Assembly: GCF_001421515.1 (NCBI RefSeq) | Contig: NZ_LMKM01000023.1 | Span: 191,707 to 255,706, forward strand | Length of the DNA: 64,000 nucleotides | DNA from: Pedobacter sp. Leaf216 | GTDB lineage: Bacteria; Bacteroidota; Bacteroidia; Sphingobacteriales; Sphingobacteriaceae | Reading direction: 5' to 3' | Translations under genes and position numbers: made by a program | Shown: positions 1-7,929 of the stretch, one piece after another | Numbering within the stretch: the stretch's first letter is position 1 | Layout: each line of letters starts with the position of its first letter | Notes under the pieces: generated by a model | What the model was told of the DNA's origin: nothing | What the model saw: only the letters and a program-made list of their open reading frames with translations | Databases searched by the model: none

Positions 1-2
1 AC

Positions 3-92
3 ATTACCAGGCTGCATAAGTTCCTTAAATCAGAACCTTCAATTGTTAGACAAAGTATAAGGGAACAAGGATATAAATTAGCAGAAATTTAA
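3..92 (+). CDS. C-terminal end of an unidentified protein (partial)
   Basis: An open frame enters from the left edge and runs 29 codons to a TAA at 90-92. It ends in a mixed charged and hydrophobic tail (…REQGYKLAEI) that reads like real protein. The other two plus frames hit stops earlier. The fragment is too short to assign a family, and it could be chance. Confidence 0.35.
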   Translation: MTRLHKFLKSEPSIVRQSIREQGYKLAEI

Positions 93-307
93 TGAGTCAT
101 ACTGGAACAAGATATAAGTTTGAGTTGGTGAGTGTGGTCTCAATAGCTATTTCGCACAACCTCTTGTGTAATAGACTTGGCAGGCTACCAGTATTTAAGC
201 ACCTTATCTTTTTAAGTCAACCCTTCCAATCGATCTAACTACATGTTCGTTAATACCAATATTTAAACAATTTTTTTGAATCTAAAAATAACATTGATTA
301 AAAGAAA
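93..307. other. Intergenic region, no gene seen
   Basis: About 215 bases between the left-edge fragment and the MarR operator. It is AT-rich in its right half. I see no open frame worth calling and no strong hairpin. Confidence 0.5.
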
Positions 308-346
308 GTTGACAAGTATCAACAATTATAGTTGATAGGTGTCAAC
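308..346 (+). promoter_or_regulatory. Double palindromic operator of the MarR-GNAT gene
   Basis: Two 16-bp imperfect palindromes, GTTGACAAGTATCAAC (308-323) and GTTGATAGGTGTCAAC (331-346), are separated by 7 bp. Each has GTTGA/TCAAC-type ends, and the second is nearly the reverse complement of the first. Centres are 23 bp apart, about two helical turns. Inverted pairs like this in front of a MarR gene are typical autoregulatory sites. The right-hand site contains the GTTG that serves as the -33 element of the promoter, so binding should block transcription. Confidence 0.75.
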
Positions 347-361
347 TTATTACTATATTTG
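331..361 (+). promoter_or_regulatory. Bacteroidota-type promoter, probably leaderless
   Basis: GTTG (331-334), a 19-nt spacer, then TATATTTG (354-361) match the Bacteroidota consensus TTTG-N19-TAnnTTTG, with one mismatch in the -33 box. The ATG at 366 lies only 5 nt after the last base of the -7 box. Transcription should therefore start at or next to the start codon, which suggests a leaderless mRNA. Confidence 0.65.
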
Positions 362-365
362 CTTT

Positions 366-1304
366 ATGAAAAAAGATATAGAGCAAATCAGGAGTTTTAA
401 CCGCTTCTATACCGCCCATCTCGGTTTATTGAATGAGCATATTTTAGACGGTCCATATTCTTTGGCGGAAGCCCGCATTTTATTTGAGATAGGAATAAGA
501 CAGCCAGTAACCGCGCAGGAACTGGCCACATTGCTCACCTTGGACAAAGGTTATTTGAGCAAAATCATTAAAATGTTTGTAAATGATGGCGTGATTGCAC
601 GGACACCCTCAAAGGAGGACTCGCGTGTCTATCATATCAACCTGACCGCTCAGGGTTCAAATCTATTAAAAGATCTACAGGGAAAATCCGACCATCAAAT
701 CGAAGGATTTTTAACGAAGCTCTCGCCCGACGAAGCAGACATGTTAGTGAATTCCATGAAAACGGTCCAAAATCTATTGTCAGCAGATTATAGCAATCTG
801 TTGCTGTCCGGTCAGGTTGTTTACCGTGAAGGATTAAAGCCAGGCGATGTCGGGTATCTGATCTATCTGCATGGCATACTTTATGCCCGCGAATCTGGTT
901 ATTCGCAGGAATTTGAAGGTTATATGGTCAAAACTTTTTACGAGTTTCTGGAACATTATGACACGGGTAGAGATAAAATATGGCTGGCTACTTATAATGG
1001 GCAGATCATCGGATGTATCGCCATCTTAGCTAAGCCCGATAATGAAGCGCAATTGCGCTGGTTCCTTGTGCACCCGGTATTCAGGGGTACCGGCGTAGGC
1101 AAACACTTGCTTCATGCAGCGCTAACTTACTGCCGCGGGCAGCAGTTCAAAAACGTATACCTACTGACTACTGATGTACAGCAAAAGGCCATTGCCATGT
1201 ACAAAAAAGCAGGCTTCCAGCCAACAGCGTCTATACAAATGGAGCAATGGGGCAAAACGCTTCATGAAGAACGTTACGACCTTGATTTGACAACACAGCA
1301 TTAA
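366..1304 (+). CDS. MarR-family regulator fused to GNAT acetyltransferase
   Basis: A 312-residue two-domain protein. Residues ~5-140 form a MarR-type winged helix, with recognition-helix region TLDKGYLSKIIKMF and wing …RTPSKEDSRVYHINLT. Residues ~155-300 are a GNAT domain with the acetyl-CoA loop RGTGVG following RWFLVHPVF. This architecture is a known family; the acetylated target is not known. I start at ATG 366 (MKKDIEQ) rather than the upstream in-frame GTG at 339, because that GTG lies inside the operator and before the -7 box. PanE follows after 9 bp and is probably co-transcribed. Autoregulation through the double operator is inferred. Confidence 0.85.
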   Translation: MKKDIEQIRSFNRFYTAHLGLLNEHILDGPYSLAEARILFEIGIRQPVTAQELATLLTLDKGYLSKIIKMFVNDGVIARTPSKEDSRVYHINLTAQGSNLLKDLQGKSDHQIEGFLTKLSPDEADMLVNSMKTVQNLLSADYSNLLLSGQVVYREGLKPGDVGYLIYLHGILYARESGYSQEFEGYMVKTFYEFLEHYDTGRDKIWLATYNGQIIGCIAILAKPDNEAQLRWFLVHPVFRGTGVGKHLLHAALTYCRGQQFKNVYLLTTDVQQKAIAMYKKAGFQPTASIQMEQWGKTLHEERYDLDLTTQH

Positions 1305-1313
1305 TTAATTATT

Positions 1314-2222
1314 ATGAAATATTTAGTAATTGGCGCCGGAGGAACCGGCGGCCTTATAGGAGGCTATTTGGCAAAAAACCAGCTTGATGTAACACTCATA
1401 GCGCGTGGTGAGCACCTCAGAGTTATTCAGCAAAAGGGCCTTACCGTTAAAACTTACGGCGAAGAACCTGTTCACCTAACCAACATTAAAGCTATTGGTG
1501 AAGATGCGCTGGAAAATCAAAAATTTGATGTAATTTTTGTTTGTGTGAAGGCTTATCATTTGAGTAGCATTGTACAGATGCTAAAAGATGCAGCTAAGGA
1601 GCAAACGATGATCATCCCCATTTTAAACTCGCTGGGCAGTGGTGCCTATCTGCGTACTGAGTTGCCCCGACTAAATATTTATGATGGCTGTATCTATATC
1701 ACAGGTTATATTTCAGCACCCGGAGAGGTAAGTCAGAATAACCAGATCTTTAGAATTTTTTACGGGTTGGAAGAGGAAAATAAAAATGATAACTCAAGAG
1801 ATAAAATGGAAAGCGAAGTACGGGAAAGCGGTATAGATATCCGGTACAGTGCAGTTATTACCAGCGAAATATTTAAAAAATTAACCTTTACTTCGGCTTT
1901 TGCGTCCTGTGCAGCTTATCATAACATACAAGCATCATCTTTGCAGTCAGATGAAACTTACCGTAACCACTTCATTAGCTTACTTAAAGAGTTAAAGCAA
2001 ATATCAGACGCTGCAAACTTTGGCCTAACCGACAATTTTTTCAAGGAGAATCTTCAAATCCTGGACGATCTTTCTGCTGACTTTACTGCTTCCTTTCAAA
2101 AAGATTTACAGCAGAATAAACCAGATGAGCGCAATGAAATTATTCATGATATGGTGCGACTGGCGGCCCGGAACAGCATCCAAATTCCGCATTATGAAAA
2201 AATTGCAAAACATTTCAGATAA
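1314..2222 (+). CDS. Ketopantoate reductase (PanE/ApbA) family protein
   Basis: 302 residues, the usual length for 2-dehydropantoate 2-reductase, an NADPH-dependent enzyme of pantothenate synthesis. The N-terminal Rossmann motif is GAGGTGG (residues 7-13). Asn105 in NSLGSG and Lys189 in FKKL sit where PanE keeps its substrate-binding Asn and catalytic Lys. It is downstream of a MarR-GNAT regulator rather than other pantothenate genes. It may be a paralogue acting on another 2-keto acid, so I give no gene symbol. The family is sure, the substrate is not. Confidence 0.8.
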   Translation: MKYLVIGAGGTGGLIGGYLAKNQLDVTLIARGEHLRVIQQKGLTVKTYGEEPVHLTNIKAIGEDALENQKFDVIFVCVKAYHLSSIVQMLKDAAKEQTMIIPILNSLGSGAYLRTELPRLNIYDGCIYITGYISAPGEVSQNNQIFRIFYGLEEENKNDNSRDKMESEVRESGIDIRYSAVITSEIFKKLTFTSAFASCAAYHNIQASSLQSDETYRNHFISLLKELKQISDAANFGLTDNFFKENLQILDDLSADFTASFQKDLQQNKPDERNEIIHDMVRLAARNSIQIPHYEKIAKHFR

Positions 2223-2353
2223 ACATGCTGCCGGCATAATGCTTATCATGGATATCAGTCAGCGTAAAAGTCGGAAAGATAAACACAATTGTACGGCAGT
2301 ATTTTTATCAAATACAGAACAGTAATACCTATGATGCATTCAATAATTACATC

Positions 2354-3118
2354 TTATCGATTGTCCAGCCAGGCCAGAAATGAAGTAGCCTTATCTTTTC
2401 CAACCAGTAAATTCTCGTCCGTAGGTATAACTAATTTAACCAAGAGCTTCCGGGCAAAGTATTGCTCAACCTCTTTAACCGCTTTAAAGCTGATCAGGTA
2501 CTGCCTGTTTAATTTAAAGAAATTTAACGGGGATAGTTGAGCGGTTATTTGCTCCAAAGACTGATTGATATGGAATGTTTCGCTATCGAAGGTCACTATT
2601 GTTATTTGTTCGTTATGGGCAAAAAAATAAGCGATGTCATCTGTAGGTAGGTTTAAATATTTTCCGTGCTTGTAAATCAGGAAGCTTGATTTACCGGTGT
2701 TCGGATGTTGAAGTTTTAGAATTTGAGCGATCAGCGCAGGAGAAATGTCACCGCTTCTTTGACCTATGAAACGGTCCATTTTATCGAAGGCTCTTCTAAA
2801 AGCATCTTCAGTAAACGGTTTTAAGATATAATCGATCCCGTTGGCCTTAAAAGCATCAACAGCGTATTCGTCATATGCGGTACAAAAAATAACCGGTGAG
2901 TCTACTTTAACCTTTTGAAATATTTCAAAGGATATGCCGTCAGCCAGCTGGATGTCCATAAAGATCAGGTCAGGTGCCTGATGAACCGACAGGTACTCTA
3001 CTGATGTTGATACTTTCTGCAGGGGGCCGTCTACACGACTACCCGGACGGATCTGGGAGATCATTTTGATTAGCGCCCTGGCAGTTTTTAATTCATCTTC
3101 AATTACTAATATCTGCAT
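2354..3118 (-). CDS. LytTR-family response regulator
   Basis: 254 residues: a receiver domain (1-~120) with acidic Asp8 and phosphoacceptor Asp55 in FMDIQLADG, then a LytTR DNA-binding domain (~150-250) containing LNRQYLISFKAV. It overlaps the histidine kinase gene by 20 bp and is surely its cognate partner. It is the last gene of a four-gene minus-strand operon that begins with a haem protein. Target promoters are unknown. No obvious LytTR direct repeats were found in the 5541-6002 spacer. Confidence 0.92.
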   Translation of the reverse strand: MQILVIEDELKTARALIKMISQIRPGSRVDGPLQKVSTSVEYLSVHQAPDLIFMDIQLADGISFEIFQKVKVDSPVIFCTAYDEYAVDAFKANGIDYILKPFTEDAFRRAFDKMDRFIGQRSGDISPALIAQILKLQHPNTGKSSFLIYKHGKYLNLPTDDIAYFFAHNEQITIVTFDSETFHINQSLEQITAQLSPLNFFKLNRQYLISFKAVKEVEQYFARKLLVKLVIPTDENLLVGKDKATSFLAWLDNR

Positions 3119-4142
3119 TGGCCGGAAGCGCTACGGTGAAAAATTGGTGATTTGATTCTATAATAATCTGCTGTCCCATCAGGTGCAAATATCGCTGACC
3201 GATATTTTCCAGACCGATCATGTTCGATGGTTCAGGATGATTTTTTAGCTGTACGTTATTTTTAACTTTAATATATTTTCCATCCGAATAGATCGAAATA
3301 TTTAAAGGCTGATCAAGGGAGATAATATTGTGCTTGATCGCGTTCTCCACTAAGAGCTGCAGGGTAAATGGAGGGGTTATTGCGCTTAGGTGCTCCGGAG
3401 AAAACTGGATCTGAAGATCAATGCCTTCTTCAAATCGCGACCTGACCAGAAAATAATAAGCATTTAGATTTTCGAGTTCCTTCTGCATCAATACCGAATC
3501 CTGTTGCCTGCTTTCCAGTGTATAGCGGTAAAAGTCAGATAATTTGACAATAAAATCAGCCGCAGTTGCATCACCGAAATCGACCATCGATTTCAAGGTG
3601 TTCAGACTGTTAAACAGAAAATGCGGATTAACTTGCTGCTTTAATACCTCGTATTTTGCGCTTAGGTAATCCGCTTTTGTCCGTTCGAGATCCATGCCGA
3701 TTACCTGATTAGCGTAACTCTGAAAAAGCAAATACAAAAACATATAAATAGTCAAATTGATCAGGATGCCCCGGAACTGGTACATCATTATCATGGTACC
3801 AATAAGCTTATCGTTAAAGAAAAGTTGACCGCAAACTACCAATATTCCCATAACAAATATACCCAATGAAAGGCTTCTGATCAGCCTGAGCCCAAAAAAC
3901 CTGGTCGTTAACGCCTTGTTGAAGAATTTTGGCAATGTATATAAGTTGTAAAACCAGACAAACAGCGAATAAATAAACGCTATAAAACAGTCGATGACAA
4001 CTTCAGCAAAACTGATCTTCAGCTGTAATATTTTTGGAATAGAGGCCAGAATACCCATAAAGACAGCAGATGCCCAGATCACTTTTTGTGATACCTGGAA
4101 AACCCTGCCAGTTTCTTTATGTATGTATTTTTCAAAAATCAT
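3099..4142 (-). CDS. LytS/YehU-type sensor histidine kinase
   Basis: 347 residues. About four membrane helices lie in the first 145 residues with little periplasmic sequence. A His_kinase (PF06580-type) domain follows, with phospho-acceptor His174 in NPHFLFNSLNTL, and an ATPase domain with the N-box VENAIKHN and a G-box near IGLENIGQR. The ATG overlaps the stop of the upstream lipoprotein gene by 4 nt (ATGA), so the genes are translationally coupled. With no large sensor domain of its own, it may sense a membrane signal or the haem protein and lipoprotein encoded just upstream; that link is inference. Confidence 0.92.
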   Translation of the reverse strand: MIFEKYIHKETGRVFQVSQKVIWASAVFMGILASIPKILQLKISFAEVVIDCFIAFIYSLFVWFYNLYTLPKFFNKALTTRFFGLRLIRSLSLGIFVMGILVVCGQLFFNDKLIGTMIMMYQFRGILINLTIYMFLYLLFQSYANQVIGMDLERTKADYLSAKYEVLKQQVNPHFLFNSLNTLKSMVDFGDATAADFIVKLSDFYRYTLESRQQDSVLMQKELENLNAYYFLVRSRFEEGIDLQIQFSPEHLSAITPPFTLQLLVENAIKHNIISLDQPLNISIYSDGKYIKVKNNVQLKNHPEPSNMIGLENIGQRYLHLMGQQIIIESNHQFFTVALPANADISN

Positions 4143-4609
4143 GGAATGATGGATGGCCTTTGTGTCAATATAAAATGTATGCGTTCATTTTGTCCTGTTG
4201 TATCTGCTGATAACAGGAGGTTTTTGCCCATAAATTTTCGATAAGTTACAAAATTAGTATGATTTCCTATATTGATCGTTTCTGCGGAAATCAACTCACC
4301 TGGTATTCGTGCGCCAAACCAATGGGCGTCATCCTGCTGTTTCCATGTCACTAATGTAAAGGAATTACCTGGCACATTTAAGTTTGATTCCTGCGTCGCA
4401 TTTTTAAAATGCTCATCACCATAGAGGATGCTCATGGTGCCCACCTTTTTATTTATCAGGGAAGTAATTACCTTTTCATGCAGTTCTGACAACCTGAAAG
4501 TTGAAGGAAGCGAGGCTTTGCTGTTAATGAGACGATCTGGATCCGTGGCTCCTTTGCAGCCGGCTACAAATAATGAACCAGCTGCAATGATATAAAATAT
4601 TAATTTCAT
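4139..4609 (-). CDS. Small lipoprotein between haem protein and histidine kinase
   Basis: 156 residues from the preferred start MKLIFYII at 4609; an upstream in-frame ATG would run into the preceding gene and spoil the signal peptide. The lipobox is LFVAGC, so the protein is exported and lipid-anchored. The mature part has no motif I recognise. It begins 1 nt after the stop of the haem-binding gene and ends in an ATGA overlap with the kinase gene. The arrangement suggests a periplasmic accessory of the sensor pathway. Function unknown. Confidence 0.8.
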   Translation of the reverse strand: MKLIFYIIAAGSLFVAGCKGATDPDRLINSKASLPSTFRLSELHEKVITSLINKKVGTMSILYGDEHFKNATQESNLNVPGNSFTLVTWKQQDDAHWFGARIPGELISAETINIGNHTNFVTYRKFMGKNLLLSADTTGQNERIHFILTQRPSIIP

Positions 4610-4610
4610 T

Positions 4611-5540
4611 TTAATTCTTGATTGGAAAGGTGAACACATAATCATTGTCTTTCATCGGCTTATGACAGTTCATACATTCTGTTGTAAAAATCGCTGTTTT
4701 GCCATATGGCGTTAATTTTGGTGTTTTGAACCGGGCAAAGCCCCAGCCGTTCGTTGATCGGTATTTTTCAGCATTTTTGATCATGTATTCAACCTGTTTA
4801 AAAGCCCCGGTTGTTACATTTCCGTTTCTATCCTCCAGTTTATCCCAGGCAGCTTTTGCAAAAATAGTTCCATCGGGCCAGGGATTGTTATGATTAGTTT
4901 TGACAGCATTCACCGCGATATCATTTCCGTATATTACACGCATGGTGCCGTTATCAAAACGGTCCGATGTGCTGATGACCTGCCAGTTTTTGTAATCGGG
5001 AAGGTAGGTGATGTCGTTTAATGTTTTGGGTAGTTTTTGACGGTCGACAGATACTAAACTTTTTCGCTGATGCTCAAAGGCATTTATTTTGGCTGTATCT
5101 TCCGGCAGATCATGTATCATGCTGGTCAGGTATTTTTTTAGGACAATGAGATCCTTCGGCGAAACCCTGGCGTTAGGATGAACGACCTGATAGCTTTTAA
5201 CCGGCATGGCTCCCTGCTCGATCTGATTGACAGCCTCCCAAAGTTTTGCTTTGCGATCCGCGGGTGCCAGCTTATCCCAATTAGAAAAGTTGAGCCCCTT
5301 TCTGCCGTCACGAACATGGGCTGCAACCTGCCAGTAAACCGGTTGTACCTGATCATACCATCGCAGTTTAGTTTCATTGGAATGGCAGTCGTAACAAGCT
5401 CTCACTAAAATATTTTTAACAGCCTTTGGAGCCTGAAAGTCCTGTGTGACTGGTGGGTCGTCAAGTCGTGGACGGAAAAACTGAAGACTGACCAATAAAA
5501 CAACGATGAATGATACAGCCGGAAGAAAATACTTTTTCAT
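4611..5540 (-). CDS. Haem-binding domain / cytochrome P460 family protein
   Basis: 309 residues from ATG 5540 (MKKYFLPAVS), which begins a good N-terminal membrane anchor or signal; the frame stays open upstream but has no coherent start. A haem-binding domain comes first, with CYDCH (Cys49-Cys52-His53). A P460-like domain follows (~150-309) ending in a second CxxCH, CMNCH (289-293). Two covalently bound c-type haems in the periplasm are likely. The P460 fold is known from hydroxylamine and NO chemistry, but many relatives are uncharacterised. It is the first gene of the operon leading to the kinase/regulator pair. Confidence 0.82.
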   Translation of the reverse strand: MKKYFLPAVSFIVVLLVSLQFFRPRLDDPPVTQDFQAPKAVKNILVRACYDCHSNETKLRWYDQVQPVYWQVAAHVRDGRKGLNFSNWDKLAPADRKAKLWEAVNQIEQGAMPVKSYQVVHPNARVSPKDLIVLKKYLTSMIHDLPEDTAKINAFEHQRKSLVSVDRQKLPKTLNDITYLPDYKNWQVISTSDRFDNGTMRVIYGNDIAVNAVKTNHNNPWPDGTIFAKAAWDKLEDRNGNVTTGAFKQVEYMIKNAEKYRSTNGWGFARFKTPKLTPYGKTAIFTTECMNCHKPMKDNDYVFTFPIKN

Positions 5541-6002
5541 GATTATGATTTCTGGTACAAATAAATTCAACAAATCTCGGTCTGGCAATCTAAATGTCCT
5601 GTAAGCGGCAAATTGGTTGCTGAGATTGGCCATTAAGCAGTTGAACAATAATTTGTATATTGTTAAAATAAATTTCGTTGACGTCCCCCCGAAAAACTGG
5701 CTCACTCATTTCTGAAATGGGCTGTCAGAATTTGCGTCTTTTTCAATTTAACCATTTATTAAACAGTGAATTAAAAAAGTGTAGGTTCCCGAACCTTTTT
5801 CATAAAATTGATGGAAATTTTTTGATACTAAAACAGAACGAAATTTTTGAAAAATATTACTTATCAGCAGCGATTAAATAAACTGCATTGAAGAACAGCA
5901 TATATTTTAATAACTATTATGAGCGGTTATTAATTTCCTAAAGCTCAACCCAATAAATTTTTAATAGAATAACGAAAGTTTGAGAAAATTCTTCAGGTAT
6001 TT
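5541..6002. other. AT-rich intergenic region
   Basis: 462 bases upstream of the haem-protein operon and downstream of the Lrp gene. It is very AT-rich. It must hold the operon promoter, but I find no clean TTTG-N19-TAnnTTTG on the minus strand. A 67-codon plus-strand frame at 5678-5881 has no coding character. Confidence 0.5.
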
Positions 6003-6491
6003 TTATAAAACTTCTTGCTTATACCTGATTGGATAGCACAATGAGCGTTTGGCTTCATTAACTACAAACGTACTGTTAAGCGCACCTACATTTTCCAATT
6101 TGGAAAGTTTTTCCATAATAAAACGGTTATACTCAGGCATATCGCCCACTACGATTTTGATCAGAAAATCAAATTCTCCGGTGGTATGGTAACATTCCAG
6201 TACTTCGTGATATTCAATTACCTGGTTCTGAAAGTTGGATAAGGCCTCTGCACTATGAACAGTAAGTTTAATGTGCGAAAACGCAATCCACAGATCGGTA
6301 AATTTATTGCGGTTAATTACCGTTACAGTTTCTCCTATAAATTCTTCACGTCTCAACCTGCTCACCCTTTCGAAAATTGTACTGCCAGACCTTTTAAGTT
6401 TAGCAGCAATTTCCTTATTGGTCAGCCGTCCATCAGATTGAATGATCCGTAAAATGTCCAGATCAAGCTGATCCAGTGTGCTGTTGTGCAT
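6003..6491 (-). CDS. Lrp/AsnC-family transcriptional regulator
   Basis: 162 residues. The N-terminal helix-turn-helix (~8-55) has the family pattern LDLDILRIIQSDGRLTNKEI. A RAM/AsnC ligand-binding domain follows (~70-150), with VLECYHTTGEFDFLIKIV. It is divergent from threonine dehydrogenase across a 308-bp spacer. In other bacteria Lrp controls threonine and leucine metabolism including tdh, so regulation of that neighbour is plausible but not proven here. Confidence 0.92.
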   Translation of the reverse strand: MHNSTLDQLDLDILRIIQSDGRLTNKEIAAKLKRSGSTIFERVSRLRREEFIGETVTVINRNKFTDLWIAFSHIKLTVHSAEALSNFQNQVIEYHEVLECYHTTGEFDFLIKIVVGDMPEYNRFIMEKLSKLENVGALNSTFVVNEAKRSLCYPIRYKQEVL

Positions 6492-6799
6492 GCGTACTTG
6501 CTGTTTTATAGTAATTGCACCGGATAAAAATACAGAAAACCGTTAATCGCTTATTTAAATCGGGTAAATTGAAGCAAACTTAATGAGTTTCTTTGAAATG
6601 CACCAAATTACATCCAATAATATTTGGATTTTAACTAAAATGATGGCTAACAAGCAAAATTTAATTCCGCTATTTTGTTTCCATTAGAATAATTTCCGGA
6701 TTTGCACAACTCTTGAGGAATTATGATCTCCAGCACCGAATTTCGTGGCTATAAATTCACTTTTTAATCAGTTAAAAAGGAGAAACAGACGTAAAAGAA
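6492..6799. other. Divergent promoter region, Lrp gene / threonine dehydrogenase
   Basis: 308 AT-rich bases between the Lrp gene and the dehydrogenase. An AAAAAGGAGAAA stretch about 15 nt before the dehydrogenase ATG could serve as a ribosome-binding site. I did not find a perfect -33/-7 pair or an obvious Lrp box. Confidence 0.45.
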
Positions 6800-7756
6800 A
6801 TGGATCAGGAAAAAATATTAGTGATTGGTGCCTGCGGGCAAATCGGCAGAGAGCTTACAGCTGCATTGCGTTTAAAGTTTGGGCAAATGCAGGTGCTGGC
6901 ATCCGATATTCAGGCGAAGAATAATTTATCTACAGAGGTTTTTCCTTATCAGCAACTGGATGTAACTGATGCCGATGCATTGGAAAAACTGATTGCAGAT
7001 GAACAAGTTACACAGATTTACCATCTGGCCGCAATGTTATCAGCCAATGGCGAAAAAAATCCTAAAAAAGCCTGGGACCTGAACATGAACAGTTTGCTCA
7101 GCGTGCTGGATCTTTCAGTAAAATATGGCGTAAAAAAAGTATTCTGGCCGAGCAGCATTGCTGTTTTCGGTCCGGATTCTGAAAAAACAAATACCCCTCA
7201 ACAGGGGATAACCGAACCATCAACCGTTTATGGCATCAGCAAGGCAGCAGGAGAATACTGGTGTAAATATTATTTCGAAAAATTCGGACTTGATGTGCGC
7301 AGTATCCGTTACCCAGGATTGATCAGTTATACGGGCGCACCTGGTGGCGGTACCACTGATTATGCAGTTGATATTTTTCATCATGGGGTAGAAGCCAAAC
7401 CTTTTACGTGCTTCCTTAAAAAAGAAACAGTTCTTCCGATGATGTATATGGAAGATGCTATAAGGGCCACGCTCGAGTTGATGGATGCGCCGGTGGATAA
7501 CATAAAAGTGCGTACTTCGTACAACCTGAGCGGGCTGAGCTTTAGCCCCGAGGAACTTGCAACAGAAATCGAAAAACTGGTGCCAGGTTTTAAAGTGGAT
7601 TATACACCCGATTTCAGACAGCAAATTGCTGATAGCTGGCCGGGAAGCATTGATGATAGCGCAGCACAAACAGATTGGAACTGGAAACCTGCTTACAACC
7701 TTGAAGCTATGGTTAGCGATATGTTGTTAAACCTAAGGGCATTACAAGAAATTTAA
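6800..7756 (+). CDS. SDR-type L-threonine 3-dehydrogenase
   Basis: 318 residues, an extended short-chain dehydrogenase. The NAD-binding GACGQIG is at residues 10-16, Ser118/119 and the YxxxK pair Tyr144/Lys148 (VYGISKAAGEYW) are present, and NLSGLSFSPEEL lies near the C-terminus. It resembles the Flavobacterium-type L-threonine dehydrogenase, which oxidises threonine to 2-amino-3-ketobutyrate with NAD+, and differs from the zinc-dependent E. coli Tdh. The divergent Lrp gene supports amino-acid metabolism. No kbl ligase gene is adjacent. A general NAD-dependent epimerase is the alternative, less likely given length and motifs. Confidence 0.82.
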   Translation: MDQEKILVIGACGQIGRELTAALRLKFGQMQVLASDIQAKNNLSTEVFPYQQLDVTDADALEKLIADEQVTQIYHLAAMLSANGEKNPKKAWDLNMNSLLSVLDLSVKYGVKKVFWPSSIAVFGPDSEKTNTPQQGITEPSTVYGISKAAGEYWCKYYFEKFGLDVRSIRYPGLISYTGAPGGGTTDYAVDIFHHGVEAKPFTCFLKKETVLPMMYMEDAIRATLELMDAPVDNIKVRTSYNLSGLSFSPEELATEIEKLVPGFKVDYTPDFRQQIADSWPGSIDDSAAQTDWNWKPAYNLEAMVSDMLLNLRALQEI

Positions 7757-7800
7757 GTAGATACTGTGCATCAATAGAAAAAATATTTAGTTAATGATTG

Positions 7801-7831
7801 AGCAGGTGGCCGCGATGGTTCCCTGCTTTTT
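7801..7831 (+). terminator. Probable terminator after threonine dehydrogenase
   Basis: AGCAGG (7801-7806) pairs with CCTGCT (7822-7827) around a GC-rich loop and is followed by a T-run. The stem is only 6 bp. Confidence 0.5.
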
Positions 7832-7929
7832 ATATTTCGCACATCCCAACTTTTTACATACCTTAAACTATCTTATCACGCCCGGGCAAACTTTGCTGTT
7901 CTTAATGAGTAACCATTAACCAAATTTTG

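Noticed and set aside
5678..5881. 67-codon plus-strand frame in the spacer before the haem operon
   Set aside because: AT-rich and low complexity; no homologue-like motif or promoter.
7220..7669. 149-codon minus-strand frame
   Set aside because: Lies wholly inside the threonine dehydrogenase gene; Cys/His/Phe-rich composition typical of an antisense frame.
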